Part shown: in pieces, positions 25,383-33,654 of the stretch
Numbering within the stretch: the first letter of the stretch is position 1
How the letters are laid out: each line of letters starts with the position of its first letter
From: Candidatus Hydrogenedentota bacterium
Lineage (GTDB): Bacteria; Hydrogenedentota; Hydrogenedentia; Hydrogenedentales; CAITNO01
DNA length: 57,000 bases
Reading direction: 5' to 3'
Assembly: GCA_022706235.1 (NCBI GenBank)
Contig: JAKJCY010000006.1
Location: 1 to 57,000 of the forward strand
Notes under the pieces: generated by a model
What the model saw: the letters and a program-made list of their open reading frames with translations, nothing else
The model's database searches: none
Told to the model about the DNA's origin: nothing
Position numbers and translations under genes: made by a program

Positions 25383-26255
25383 CTACGCTTTATCCGCGCA
25401 CGTACCCGTAATAATCTCGCGCGTTTCCATGCTCTCGGTTCCAACACGCACCAGCAGGAATCCTACAGGCGCATTCTGGAAATTCCAGCAACAGGAACGC
25501 ACATTGACGCTTCTTGTGTTGCCAATCCGATTTTCTTCCGTTGGATGGTGGAGGTGGCCGAAGAAGAGCATCTCCGGTTCGGTTTGGCGCACCTGTTCCA
25601 GAAACCAACGAGAGTCGTTCCGTCCCAGGTACATGTTGCGTTCCACGTCGTCAAGCGCGGGCGGGATATGGGCGAACAGAACCTTTCGCGGCTCCGGTCC
25701 CCGCAATTCCTTTTCAAGCCAGTCGCATTGACCGTGGGGTTCAATTAATTCGGAACTGAAATGGCCGATGTGATCGCCTCCCGCGCCTGCATCACAGACG
25801 GCGATGAAGCGTATGCCCTTGTACGTGAAAGCGTAATAGTCCCGGACTGCGTCCCCGGAACCGAAATCCTGGGGGAACATGGCGCGCAGCAATCCGCGCG
25901 TCTCGGCGCTGCCTTCATGGTTCCCCGCGACCACATGCAGGGGTAGGGTAATCTTGTCAAGATGGGGTGCGAGGGCTTCGGGATGGATATCCCCGGCGAC
26001 GAGTGCGAAATCAGGCTGTTCCTCCTTGGGCAGTTCTTTCATCCTCTCAAAACAACGCAGGAACTTTTCGACGCCGTTCCCATAAGCTTCCAGGCCTGTT
26101 TTTGGAGCCTCAGCGCAATGGGGGTCCGCGATAACCGCGAAGTTGAACGGTTCACCCACAGCAACCGTTTCTGACGACCCGACCCGGGCTGCGAGGACAG
26201 TCCCCGCCGCAATACCCAAAAATTCCCGGCGCCCGAGATATTCGCTTTTTAACAT
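25383..26255 (-). CDS. Tat-exported calcineurin-like metallophosphoesterase
   Basis: A 290-residue protein. The N-terminus LGRREFLGIAAGTVLAARVG is a twin-arginine signal (RREFL). The phosphoesterase motifs follow: VIADPHCAEAP (DxH), LVAGDIHPE (GD), VVAGNHEG (GNHE), FAHIPPAL and FFGHLHHP (GHxH). Folded export suggests metals are loaded in the cytoplasm. ATG 26255 is preceded by GGAGAGGGGG; an upstream in-frame ATG would add a tail before the RR motif. It ends in TAG. The substrate is unknown; PIN-PhoH lies divergently upstream. Confidence 0.85.
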   Translation of the reverse strand: MLKSEYLGRREFLGIAAGTVLAARVGSSETVAVGEPFNFAVIADPHCAEAPKTGLEAYGNGVEKFLRCFERMKELPKEEQPDFALVAGDIHPEALAPHLDKITLPLHVVAGNHEGSAETRGLLRAMFPQDFGSGDAVRDYYAFTYKGIRFIAVCDAGAGGDHIGHFSSELIEPHGQCDWLEKELRGPEPRKVLFAHIPPALDDVERNMYLGRNDSRWFLEQVRQTEPEMLFFGHLHHPTEENRIGNTRSVNVRSCCWNFQNAPVGFLLVRVGTESMETREIITGTCADKA

Positions 26256-26399
26256 GACCCCCTCTCCGAAGTGAAGCCGCACGGAATGGTTATACTTTAC
26301 GGGAAATCGCCACATACACAGACTCCTTATGCCCGATGGTCAGTCCGTCACCGTTCTATGGTATCATTACGCCCGTAATCTTTGCATGAAAGGGTTGCC

Positions 26400-27560
26400 A
26401 TGAAGAAAACCTACGTTGTAGACACCAACGTGCTGCTGGAAGATGCCCATTGCCTGGAACGGCTGCGCAACGGGGACGAAAACGACGTCATCGTGCCTTA
26501 TAAAGTAATTGAGGAACTCGACGGCCTGAAGAAGGATCCGCAAAAGCGCGAACTGGTGCTTCGCGCCGTGGACGCGCTTTTCGAGCACTTCGACCAAATC
26601 CGTTTTATCCGCGACAGGAATCTCCATAGCAACGATGCAAGCATGCTGAAGACGGTCCTTGCCGAAACAAGCGATCCGGTTTTGGTCACCAACGACCGCA
26701 TATTTCGCCTGCTGTGCCGTATCGAAGGCATCAACTCGGAAGAGTACCTGTCGTCCAAGCCCATCCAATCCGAATCCGAGAGTTATACCGGCTTCGCGGT
26801 GGAGGGCGAACCCGCATCGCCCAACAGTTTTGAATGGGTGGAAGGCCGGCCTCATTATCACTCCAACCATGGCATTAAGGTGGTGGACTATGAACATGAG
26901 GTCTGGAAAGTCAAGCCGCGCAACAAGTACCAGAACCTCGCCTTTGAGCTGCTGCTCGACCCTTCTCTCGACCTGGTAACCCTGCAATCCCAAGCAGGTT
27001 ACGGCAAGACGTACCTCGCTTTGGCGGCGGCGCTCTACCTGACTCTTGAAAAGAAACTTTTTGAAAAGATTTACGTGGTCAAGTCCCCCATCGAGATTGG
27101 GCCGGCCCTGGGTTTCCTGCCCGGGGATGTTCTGGAAAAGCTGGAACCCTATTATCGGCCCTTTTACGACCTGGTACACAAGTTGCACCGGCTCCGCCCG
27201 GCCAATCGTATTTATGAGTCTGAGCAGACCGGCAAGTTTGACCGGAAAGTATTCGAGGTGCTTCCGCTGGCCTATATTCGGGGCATGAATCTGGAGCATG
27301 CCATCGTGATCGTGGACGAAATGCAGAATCTATCGCGCTTGGAATCGCGGGCGTTATTGACACGTATGGGTGAAGGAACCCGCTGTTTCTGCCTGGGCGA
27401 CACCAAACAGGTGGACAACCCCTACCTGAACGAGTTCAACAATGGACTCAACTGGGTCGTGACGTTGTGTAAAGGCCAGCCGAACTACGGCCATCTGGTG
27501 CTTAAAGGCAGTAAAAGCCGCGGTGTAATTACCGACCTTATTCTGAAGGTGGGATTGTGA
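26400..27560 (+). CDS. PIN-PhoH fusion (PhoH2-type) ATPase/ribonuclease
   Basis: A 386-residue protein. Residues about 5-135 form a PIN domain (YVVDTNVLLEDAHCLERL, IEELDGLKK, LVTNDRIFRLL), and about 190-385 form a PhoH P-loop ATPase: Walker A SQAGYGKTYLA, VVKSPIEIGPALGFLPGD, Walker B AIVIVDEMQNL, CLGDTKQVDNPYL. Known PhoH2 proteins are RNA helicases with sequence-specific ribonuclease activity. ATG 26400 is supported by GAAAGG at 6-nt spacing. It has its own promoter region and no antitoxin beside it, unlike some mycobacterial PhoH2 loci. A terminator follows. Confidence 0.93.
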   Translation: MKKTYVVDTNVLLEDAHCLERLRNGDENDVIVPYKVIEELDGLKKDPQKRELVLRAVDALFEHFDQIRFIRDRNLHSNDASMLKTVLAETSDPVLVTNDRIFRLLCRIEGINSEEYLSSKPIQSESESYTGFAVEGEPASPNSFEWVEGRPHYHSNHGIKVVDYEHEVWKVKPRNKYQNLAFELLLDPSLDLVTLQSQAGYGKTYLALAAALYLTLEKKLFEKIYVVKSPIEIGPALGFLPGDVLEKLEPYYRPFYDLVHKLHRLRPANRIYESEQTGKFDRKVFEVLPLAYIRGMNLEHAIVIVDEMQNLSRLESRALLTRMGEGTRCFCLGDTKQVDNPYLNEFNNGLNWVVTLCKGQPNYGHLVLKGSKSRGVITDLILKVGL

Positions 27561-27580
27561 CCCTCCAACACCGGTGTATA

Positions 27581-27624
27581 CCTGCCTTTCCGCTGCGCCT
27601 AAGCGAGCAGGAAGTCTTTTTTTT
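27581..27624 (+). terminator. Rho-independent terminator after PIN-PhoH
   Basis: CCTGC (27581) pairs with GCAGG (27607), and CGCT with AGCG inside, making a stem interrupted by a small bulge. A TCTTTTTTTT tract follows at about 27616-27624. It lies 21 nt after the PhoH stop. Confidence 0.7.
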
Positions 27625-27702
27625 CAAAAAGCAGACACGCGCAACACGGTATAAGGCCGTAATTTTGCCTGCAAGGCTGAACGTTTAAAAGGAAACTGTT
27701 CC

Positions 27703-28650
27703 ATGACCATGGAAAACGCCTCGGAAGGGATCATCGTCTCCGTGAATCTTTCGAACCAAAAAGGCACGTCCAAAACGCCCGTCTCCCAGATAGAACTTAA
27801 CGAAAAAGGTGTGGCGGGGGATGCCCATGCGGGGAATTGGCATCGGCAGGTCAGCCTGATGGCATCCGAAAGCATAGAACGTTTCGGGAAAACCAAGGGC
27901 CGCACTTTTTCCTGGGGTGATTTTGCGGAAAACATCACCACCCGCGGCCTTGACCTGTCGACTCTCGCGCCCCTTGACCGGTTGATTACCACCACTATAG
28001 AGTTGGAGGTCACCCAAATAGGCAAGAAATGTCATGGGGGCGGCTGCGCCATATACCAAGAGGTCGGGGAGTGCATCATGCCCCGGGAAGGCATTTTTTG
28101 CCGGGTGCTTCGCGGGGGAATACTCAGAGGAGGCGACACGATCACGCTTCGAAGACGCACACTGCACTGCCGGGTTATAACGCTGAGTGATCGCGCGTTC
28201 GCAGGGATGTACCAGGATCGAAGCGGGCCCAGGGTCTGCGCACTCCTGGAAGCCTTTTGTGAACAAGCGGGCTGGCAGGCACGGATTGAATCCGGAGTCC
28301 TGCCCGACGACGCGGAACACTTGACAGCGGCGCTTATCGCGGCGCGGGATACAGGAGAACATCTCGTAATTACCACCGGCGGCACGGGAATCGGTCCCCG
28401 GGACATCACTCCTGAAGTGGTGGCACGCCTGGCGGACAAGGAAATCCCGGGAATCATGGAATACATACGACTGACCACCGGGGCACGCAAACCGAATGCC
28501 CTGCTCAGCCGTTCCGTGGCTGCCGTACTGGGTAACACCTTGGTATATACGCTGCCTGGGAGCGAGAATGCGGTTGAAGAATACCTGTCTGAAATCACAA
28601 AAACGCTGCCGCATGCTCTTTATATGATAAACGGCCTGGATATGCATTGA
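27703..28650 (+). CDS. MOSC domain fused to MogA/MoaB-type molybdopterin adenylyltransferase
   Basis: A 315-residue protein in two parts. Residues about 8-145 are a MOSC domain: GVAGDAHAGNWHRQVSLMASESIE and FAENITTRGLDL, with the conserved Cys in KKCHGGGCAIYQEVGECIM that can carry sulphur or bind the cofactor. Residues about 150-315 are MogA/MoaB-like: VITLSDRAFAGMYQDRSGP, LVITTGGTGIGPRDITPEV, TLPGSENAVEEYL. MogA adenylylates molybdopterin before metal insertion. The fusion is known in some anaerobic bacteria. No other Mo-cofactor genes are in the window. AAAAGGA precedes the start. Confidence 0.9.
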   Translation: MTMENASEGIIVSVNLSNQKGTSKTPVSQIELNEKGVAGDAHAGNWHRQVSLMASESIERFGKTKGRTFSWGDFAENITTRGLDLSTLAPLDRLITTTIELEVTQIGKKCHGGGCAIYQEVGECIMPREGIFCRVLRGGILRGGDTITLRRRTLHCRVITLSDRAFAGMYQDRSGPRVCALLEAFCEQAGWQARIESGVLPDDAEHLTAALIAARDTGEHLVITTGGTGIGPRDITPEVVARLADKEIPGIMEYIRLTTGARKPNALLSRSVAAVLGNTLVYTLPGSENAVEEYLSEITKTLPHALYMINGLDMH

Positions 28651-28846
28651 GATATGCCGCGGGAAGGGTGTCAAGCAGCCCTTTTCAGAGAAAATTGCGG
28701 CATGGAGTCCATTTTTGCTATAGTACTACGACTTGTAAAGGCATGGTATTTTTTATGCTCCGGTAAGTATCCCCGCAACGGGGGGCGGCAGCACGTGCCG
28801 GTTCAGGAAAAATGGCAGGGTTGCGGATAAAAAGGATGCTTTCCCC

Positions 28847-29296
28847 ATGATGGAGCGTACGTTTGTCATGATAAAGCCCGATGGTGTCGGCCGAGGGCTG
28901 GTGGGCGAATGCATACGGCGCTTTGAACAACGTGGTTTGGTCCTTTTGGCTATAAAAATGCAGTGCCTGTCTGTTGAACGGGCTGCGTTACACTATAAAG
29001 AACATGAAGGCAAACCTTTTTATGAGGGATTAATTGCCTTCATAACGTCGGGTCCCACCCTGCAAATGGTCTGGGAGGGCAATGACGCCGTCGCGCAGGT
29101 TCGAAAAATGAACGGCGCGACCAATTGCCTGGAAGCCGGTCCCGGCACCATCCGGGGTGATTTTGGGTTAAGTATGCAAAAAAACCTGATTCACGCGTCG
29201 GACAGCCGGGAAACGGCCGCCCGTGAAATCGGGTTGTATTTCTCGGATGAGGAAATAGTTTCAACGAAATCGTTATGTCCGGAGTGGCTGTGTTAG
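28847..29296 (+). CDS. ndk: Nucleoside diphosphate kinase
   Basis: A 149-residue NDK that equalises nucleoside triphosphate pools by ping-pong phosphate transfer. It begins ERTFVMIKPDGVGRGLVGE, and the phosphorylated His lies in NLIHASDS. MNGATNCLEAGPGTIRGDFG is the nucleotide-binding segment, although family consensus is GxTxPxxAxPGTIRGD, with NCLE an unusual variant of the xPxxA part. AAAGGA is 12 nt before the ATG; a second ATG follows at once. It ends in TAG. The next gene, a tiny ribosomal-type protein, is 68 nt downstream. Confidence 0.95.
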   Translation: MMERTFVMIKPDGVGRGLVGECIRRFEQRGLVLLAIKMQCLSVERAALHYKEHEGKPFYEGLIAFITSGPTLQMVWEGNDAVAQVRKMNGATNCLEAGPGTIRGDFGLSMQKNLIHASDSRETAAREIGLYFSDEEIVSTKSLCPEWLC

Positions 29297-29364
29297 CCGC
29301 CGTGGGCATGCGGTAAAACCAATAGCAACGCGGTCCGTATCGCGGAACCGAGGAGGATTAGTCC

Positions 29365-29454
29365 GTGGCTGGTGGACGTAAAGTTCGTAAAGCGAAAATC
29401 AATAAGCATAAACGCAAAAAACGGTCCAGGCAAGATCGGCACAAAAACAAATAA
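29365..29454 (+). CDS. 29-residue basic protein, mS38/COX24 (AURKAIP1)-like
   Basis: GTG 29365 follows a perfect AGGAGG (29351-29356) at 8-nt spacing. The frame gives 29 residues, VAGGRKVRKAKINKHKRKKR then SRQDRHKNK, and stops at TAA. The pattern K-x-N-K-H-K-x-K-K-R-x-R matches the short COX24/AURKAIP1 (mS38-like) motif; bacterial homologues are tiny proteins that I recall from planctomycete-type genomes, thought to bind the small ribosomal subunit. Too small for most gene finders. Next to ndk and a DUF1844 gene, both housekeeping in character. Confidence 0.75.
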   Translation: MAGGRKVRKAKINKHKRKKRSRQDRHKNK

Positions 29455-29536
29455 CCGGCGTATCTCCCGAGATAAGACCCCCTGCGACGCCTGCGGTGTG
29501 CACAAGTTTCGCCTCTAATCGTAAAGGCTCCCTGTC

Positions 29537-30013
29537 ATGTCGGAAATCAAGGCAACAACGTTCGTGGACGAAGACTGGAAAGCCCGAGTCCAACGCGAAA
29601 AAGAAGAAGCCCGTCTGAAAGCGCAAGGCAAACAGCCGCCTGCCCCCGACACCGTATCTCCCGGGACGCAGGACGTTCCGGAGGAATCCCCCGGCGGCGA
29701 GGCGAACCCGCTTTTTGAGGCGCTTCTCAATATTCTGGCCACCCAGGCCATGTTCAGTCTCGGTTTTATCGGCGCACCCGGGCAAGGACAGGCCGTGGTT
29801 AATCTGGAACAGGCCAGGGAATTTATCGAGATGCTGGGCTTAATCCGAGAAAAGACGCAAGGCAACCTGAATGCTCAGGAAAACGCCTTGCTGGCGGAAA
29901 CGCTGGCGGAGTTACAGCGGCTTTTCACGGCCCGTGTACAGCAGGCACAGGCACAGGCAATGCAACGGGCGGGTATTGATATGAACAACCTGCGCGGCGA
30001 TGCGCCACAATAA
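29537..30013 (+). CDS. DUF1844 domain protein
   Basis: A 158-residue protein. Residues about 58-145 match DUF1844: FEALLNILATQAMFSLG, VVNLEQAREFIEMLGLIREKTQGNL and LLAETLAELQRLF. The N-terminal third is charged and low in structure (WKARVQREKEEARLKAQ, then Pro-rich), typical of the family, and the C-terminus is Gln-rich. The family's function is unknown; members are conserved across Planctomycetota, Acidobacteria and relatives. It follows the tiny basic gene by 82 nt and precedes the TolC-like gene, in the same direction. Confidence 0.88.
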   Translation: MSEIKATTFVDEDWKARVQREKEEARLKAQGKQPPAPDTVSPGTQDVPEESPGGEANPLFEALLNILATQAMFSLGFIGAPGQGQAVVNLEQAREFIEMLGLIREKTQGNLNAQENALLAETLAELQRLFTARVQQAQAQAMQRAGIDMNNLRGDAPQ

Positions 30014-30088
30014 GCGCAGGCAGGGGTGAAAGCCGCCTTCTTCAATTTTGTTAACGTAGTGACCATCTGAATAAACTAGGATCAGGAT

Positions 30089-31966
30089 ATGCGATTCACA
30101 GGGCTGTGTATTGCGATGCTGCTTGTGGGGACTGTCCATTCGACAGCGCATGCTCAAGAGGGTACAGAAACGGCTTCCGTTGACCTGCAGCAGCAGGAAG
30201 CGTTTACGGTCAGTGGCGTTGGCCTAAAACTTGCACAGGACGCCCCCCCCCCGGCTGCGACAGAACCGGAGGAAGGCATCGTGACAGAAACGCCTCCGCC
30301 CGCACCGACAGCCGTACTTCCTGAAGCGTCAGAAACAGCGGTCCCCGCCGCCCGTCCCTCTCCCTATCCAGTCACGTTGAAAGAAGCCATTTCTGAGGAC
30401 TTGATAGATTTGAGTGGTCTACGCTCTGCCCTTGATCAGCCTGTTGAAGCCCAAGTACTGCGCCTGACACTGGATGAGGCCATCCAATTGGCGCTTCAAA
30501 ACAATCCGGATATTCTCATTGCGGAATATGATCCCGCGAAAGCGGAAGCGGAAACCTATGCGGCACGGGGAGAATTCGATCCCATCGTCAGTCAAAAATT
30601 AAACTACAGCGATTCAACCGCTTCGCTCGACCAGACCGTACGCAGTTTTGTGGGCATTCTTGGCGGGGTGTCCGCTGTTGATTCCCGGAAGATAACCTCG
30701 GAAACCGCCCTCGCCGGAAAACTGCAGTTTGGCACCCAGTACGCCGTGCAGTTCTCCATGGACTACGAGGAAAGTACTTTTGGGAACTATCAGGGGGAAT
30801 ACGGCGGGACTCTCGGCTTTACCCTCACGCAACCGGTCCTGCGCGGTTTCGGTCGTGGCGTCAACCGAATACGGATTCGGGCAGGTGAAAACCTGAGAAA
30901 AATTTCCGAAGCCCGCGCGAAATTAACGGTTTTAGACAAGATGGCGGAAACCATCAAGGCCTATTGGGACCTTGTCGGCGCCACCGAGGCGGCGCGCGTC
31001 TATGAGGAAGCCTTACGCAACGCCGAACGCTTGTTGAAACTCAGTGAAATCCGGCGTGACATCGGCACTTCCGCCGACATCGATGTCTTGCAGGCGAAAG
31101 CCGGTGTTGCCATGCGCCAGTCGGAACTGATCCAGGCCAATGCCCGTATTGCCGATGTGGGTGATGCCCTGAAACTGCTTCTGAATTTAAAAGAAGGGGA
31201 CCGGTTTTCAAAAATACGGCTGATGCCGCTGGACAGGCCCAATCCAGATGCCTCCGCCGTGTTCGACACGGACAGTTACGACCAAAGCCTGGATGTCAGC
31301 GTGGAACGCGCGCTGGCGATGCGACCTGAAAACGAAATGACGGACTTGGAAATTGCCAACGCCTTGATGGAAGAGGAAAAAGCAAAAAATGACCGTCTCC
31401 CGCAATTGGATTTTATCGGCGCATACGCCCAGGGCGGCAGGGATATCAAGATGGGCAAAACGCTCACGGGCATTATCGAAGGACAAGACTCTGCTCTCAC
31501 AGTGGGAGTTCAAGCTTCTGTGCCGATTGGCAACCGCGCCGCCCGAGGTGCCCATCAACGGGCCAGGCTGAATATCCGCCAGGCGGAGGAACGGCGCAAG
31601 CAGGCTCAGATGGCCATGATGATGCGGGTTCATTTTGCCGCCCGAAGCGTCATGACAAGCAAAGTTCTGTTGGAAAGCACCCACCAGACGGTGCGCCTTC
31701 AGGAGGCTAACGTAAATGCCGAAGAGCGCAGGCTCCAAATTGGGATCACGACAAGTTACCAGGTCCTGCGCGTACAGGAAGACTTGACCGCAGCCCAGGC
31801 GCAGGAATTGCAGGCCCGCATCGCCTTTGAAAAGGCCCTCGTAGAACTGCAACTCGCGGAAGGTTCCCTTCTCGATAACTTCGGCATTACCTACACAGCA
31901 GGCATTGTGGAATCACCGGGCTCCCCTGCCGTGCATACAGCGGCCACCGAAAAACTGGGTTCCTGA
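30089..31966 (+). CDS. TolC-family outer membrane efflux channel
   Basis: A 625-residue protein with a Sec signal peptide (RFTGLCIAMLLVGTVHSTAHA). A Pro/Ala/Glu-rich linker of about 90 residues follows, then the TolC fold from about residue 130: LTLDEAIQLALQNNPDILIAEYDP (first repeat) and long helices with NAERLLKLSEIRRDIGTSADIDVLQAKAGV and EERRLQIGITTSYQVLRVQEDLTAAQAQELQ (second repeat). Such channels pair with a membrane fusion protein and an inner membrane pump, neither of which is nearby. A C10 tract sits in the linker at 30243-30252. AGGATCAGGAT precedes the ATG. Confidence 0.92.
   Translation: MRFTGLCIAMLLVGTVHSTAHAQEGTETASVDLQQQEAFTVSGVGLKLAQDAPPPAATEPEEGIVTETPPPAPTAVLPEASETAVPAARPSPYPVTLKEAISEDLIDLSGLRSALDQPVEAQVLRLTLDEAIQLALQNNPDILIAEYDPAKAEAETYAARGEFDPIVSQKLNYSDSTASLDQTVRSFVGILGGVSAVDSRKITSETALAGKLQFGTQYAVQFSMDYEESTFGNYQGEYGGTLGFTLTQPVLRGFGRGVNRIRIRAGENLRKISEARAKLTVLDKMAETIKAYWDLVGATEAARVYEEALRNAERLLKLSEIRRDIGTSADIDVLQAKAGVAMRQSELIQANARIADVGDALKLLLNLKEGDRFSKIRLMPLDRPNPDASAVFDTDSYDQSLDVSVERALAMRPENEMTDLEIANALMEEEKAKNDRLPQLDFIGAYAQGGRDIKMGKTLTGIIEGQDSALTVGVQASVPIGNRAARGAHQRARLNIRQAEERRKQAQMAMMMRVHFAARSVMTSKVLLESTHQTVRLQEANVNAEERRLQIGITTSYQVLRVQEDLTAAQAQELQARIAFEKALVELQLAEGSLLDNFGITYTAGIVESPGSPAVHTAATEKLGS
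30243..30252 (+). repeat. C10 homopolymer tract inside the TolC-like gene
   Basis: Ten C bases in a row encode part of Ala-Pro-Pro-Pro in the N-terminal linker. Slippage by one base would shift the frame and end the protein early, so this could switch expression of the channel. The current length is in frame. Confidence 0.5.
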
Positions 31967-32257
31967 TACCCATCATTTCAGGTATCACCCTGTTCCTTGC
32001 ACCATCGCGCCTTTATCTTTCCGTGTTTCTGTTTTCATCCTGTCCCACACTCAATGCATCAGGGGGCGTATCCGGGCTTATAGACCACATTGGATACCAC
32101 TAATCATCAGCATGTACGCTCCTGTATCAACGGGCATGACCGAATCCATCATCAGATAAGTATTCATTGAAATACGCATTGGTGTTTATCAGAAGCCATT
32201 TTATTGTTTTATTATGCTATACACGCCGCACATAAATATTTAAAATGAAATATTATA
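31967..32257. other. Gene-free gap after the TolC-like gene
   Basis: No protein-like frame, hairpin with T-run or repeat of the window's families is visible. Base composition becomes AT-rich toward the promoter at 32258. Confidence 0.5.
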
Positions 32258-32285
32258 TTGACTTTTACGTGAAATGCTGTATAAT
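32258..32285 (+). promoter_or_regulatory. Strong sigma70-type promoter for the TPR/ATPase gene
   Basis: TTGACT (32258-32263) and TATAAT (32280-32285) are separated by 16 nt, the best match to a housekeeping promoter in the window. Transcription would start near 32292. The 35-nt leader contains TAGGG-TTG-CCCTA (about 32303-32315) just before AGGAGGTG (32316-32323), a small hairpin that could mask the ribosome site. Confidence 0.75.
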
Positions 32286-32328
32286 AATTCTTGAAAATAC
32301 CTAGGGTTGCCCTATAGGAGGTGCGGAT

Positions 32329-33654
32329 ATGCTTTACCCATACACGGAGCAGAATACCCTGAAGCAACGAGAAGAAACAGGGGGAGCAGCCGAGCCTCCC
32401 CAACAGTGGTATAAAGTGGTCGCCCATACACAGAAAGGTTCAATTTACCACGGATTATGCACCTCGTTTGAGCGAGAGGCGAATGAGCTTGAGATATTCC
32501 TTCACGACAAAAAGGGAAAGCCAATCAACAAGCGCAAGGTGATTCCTTTCGAGAAACTAAAGGCCCTTTTCCTAATCAAGCAATTTGAGGACTACCCGGT
32601 TGCCGAACCGGCCAATATCCCGGCGCCACCGCCAAATGCCCCCCTGGCGGTGGAGTTTCATGATGGTGAAATAATCGTTGCCCGGCCAATGGATACGGAC
32701 TGGAAAAACGCAAAACGGCTCTTGCTCCGCCCCGAGGATTCCAGCACCAATAATCTGCTTCTGTTTGCAGAACGCACCGCCATCAAGTCCGTTTCAAGTC
32801 TTGAGGTGTATAAGCAGGAGCAGGCGCAGGCGTTTAACGCATTCGTCCGAAGCCATTTCAAGCCCGGAATGTCCCGCGAAGAATGCCTTGGCGATTACTA
32901 CTTCTCCAGGATGGATTATTGGCACGCTGCGGACTTTTACAGCATTGCCCTTGATCACGCATCTTCAAATGCCCGCGTAAAAAACAAATTGTGTGTTTCC
33001 AAATACAATATTGGCATGCACCACATAAAAAACAAAGACTACTCGCAGGCGCTTCAATACATGGAACTGGTGCTGGAATTGGATCCTGACAATACATGGG
33101 CGAGGGAAAAGGCAAATAAATTGCAGGAACACCTGCGCATGCAGGCGGAGATTAAGGCCGCGAAGCATCAGGCGCCCGTCATCAAAGATTCCTCGCTGAT
33201 GGAACGGTTTATTGAAGGCCATTGGGTGAAACACCGGCAGCATTTTATATTGACAGGGCCGGCCCATGCCGGCAAAACACGTCTCGCTTGTTCCATCGGG
33301 GCCAAGGCGACCAAGTATTCGATGAACGTGATGTATTACCGGGTCCCGCAACTGATTGAAAGAATACTGTCCCAAAAAAAGGATGGCGGGGATATCCAGA
33401 TACTGCGCGCGCTGGAAAAGACGGATTTTCTGATTCTGGATGATTGGAAAATAGAGATTTTTCCGGATGAGGAGCGGGAAGAGTTCCTTGAGATTATCGC
33501 GGACCGCTACAAACGCCAAGCCACCCTCATTATTGCCGAATTGCCCGACAACCAGTGGCATCAAATCTTCGGGACAAGCACGGCCACGAACCCCAAACTA
33601 AACCAAGTGCTTTATGACGCCCTCAAAGTCCATCTCGATAAGCACGGCGGATGA
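32329..33654 (+). CDS. Two beta-rich domains, TPR and IstB/DnaC-like ATPase in one protein
   Basis: A 441-residue cytoplasmic protein. Residues about 25-90 and 105-165 are two related beta-strand segments (WYKVVAHTQKGSIYHGLCTSF...KLKALFLIKQFEDYP; LAVEFHDGEIIVARPMDTD) resembling the PilZ-like DUF6982 group. Residues about 185-265 contain TPR-like helices (YYFSRMDYWHAADFYSIAL; DYSQALQYMELVLELDPDN). Residues about 285-440 are an AAA+ module of the IstB/DnaC kind: Walker A TGPAHAGKTRLA, Walker B FLILDDW, then EEFLEIIADRYKRQATLIIAELPDNQWHQIFG. No IstA transposase or IS ends flank it, so it is unlikely to be part of an insertion sequence. It is a single-gene unit with a strong promoter; function unknown. 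Confidence 0.75.
   Translation: MLYPYTEQNTLKQREETGGAAEPPQQWYKVVAHTQKGSIYHGLCTSFEREANELEIFLHDKKGKPINKRKVIPFEKLKALFLIKQFEDYPVAEPANIPAPPPNAPLAVEFHDGEIIVARPMDTDWKNAKRLLLRPEDSSTNNLLLFAERTAIKSVSSLEVYKQEQAQAFNAFVRSHFKPGMSREECLGDYYFSRMDYWHAADFYSIALDHASSNARVKNKLCVSKYNIGMHHIKNKDYSQALQYMELVLELDPDNTWAREKANKLQEHLRMQAEIKAAKHQAPVIKDSSLMERFIEGHWVKHRQHFILTGPAHAGKTRLACSIGAKATKYSMNVMYYRVPQLIERILSQKKDGGDIQILRALEKTDFLILDDWKIEIFPDEEREEFLEIIADRYKRQATLIIAELPDNQWHQIFGTSTATNPKLNQVLYDALKVHLDKHGG

Noticed and set aside
27625..27702. Molybdenum-cofactor riboswitch before the MOSC-MogA gene
   Set aside because: The leader after the terminator is only about 78 nt and shows no long paired structure of the Moco type.
32329..33654. 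IS21-type insertion sequence suggested by the IstB-like domain
   Set aside because: No IstA, no terminal inverted repeats or target duplication seen, and the N-terminal 280 residues are not IstB.
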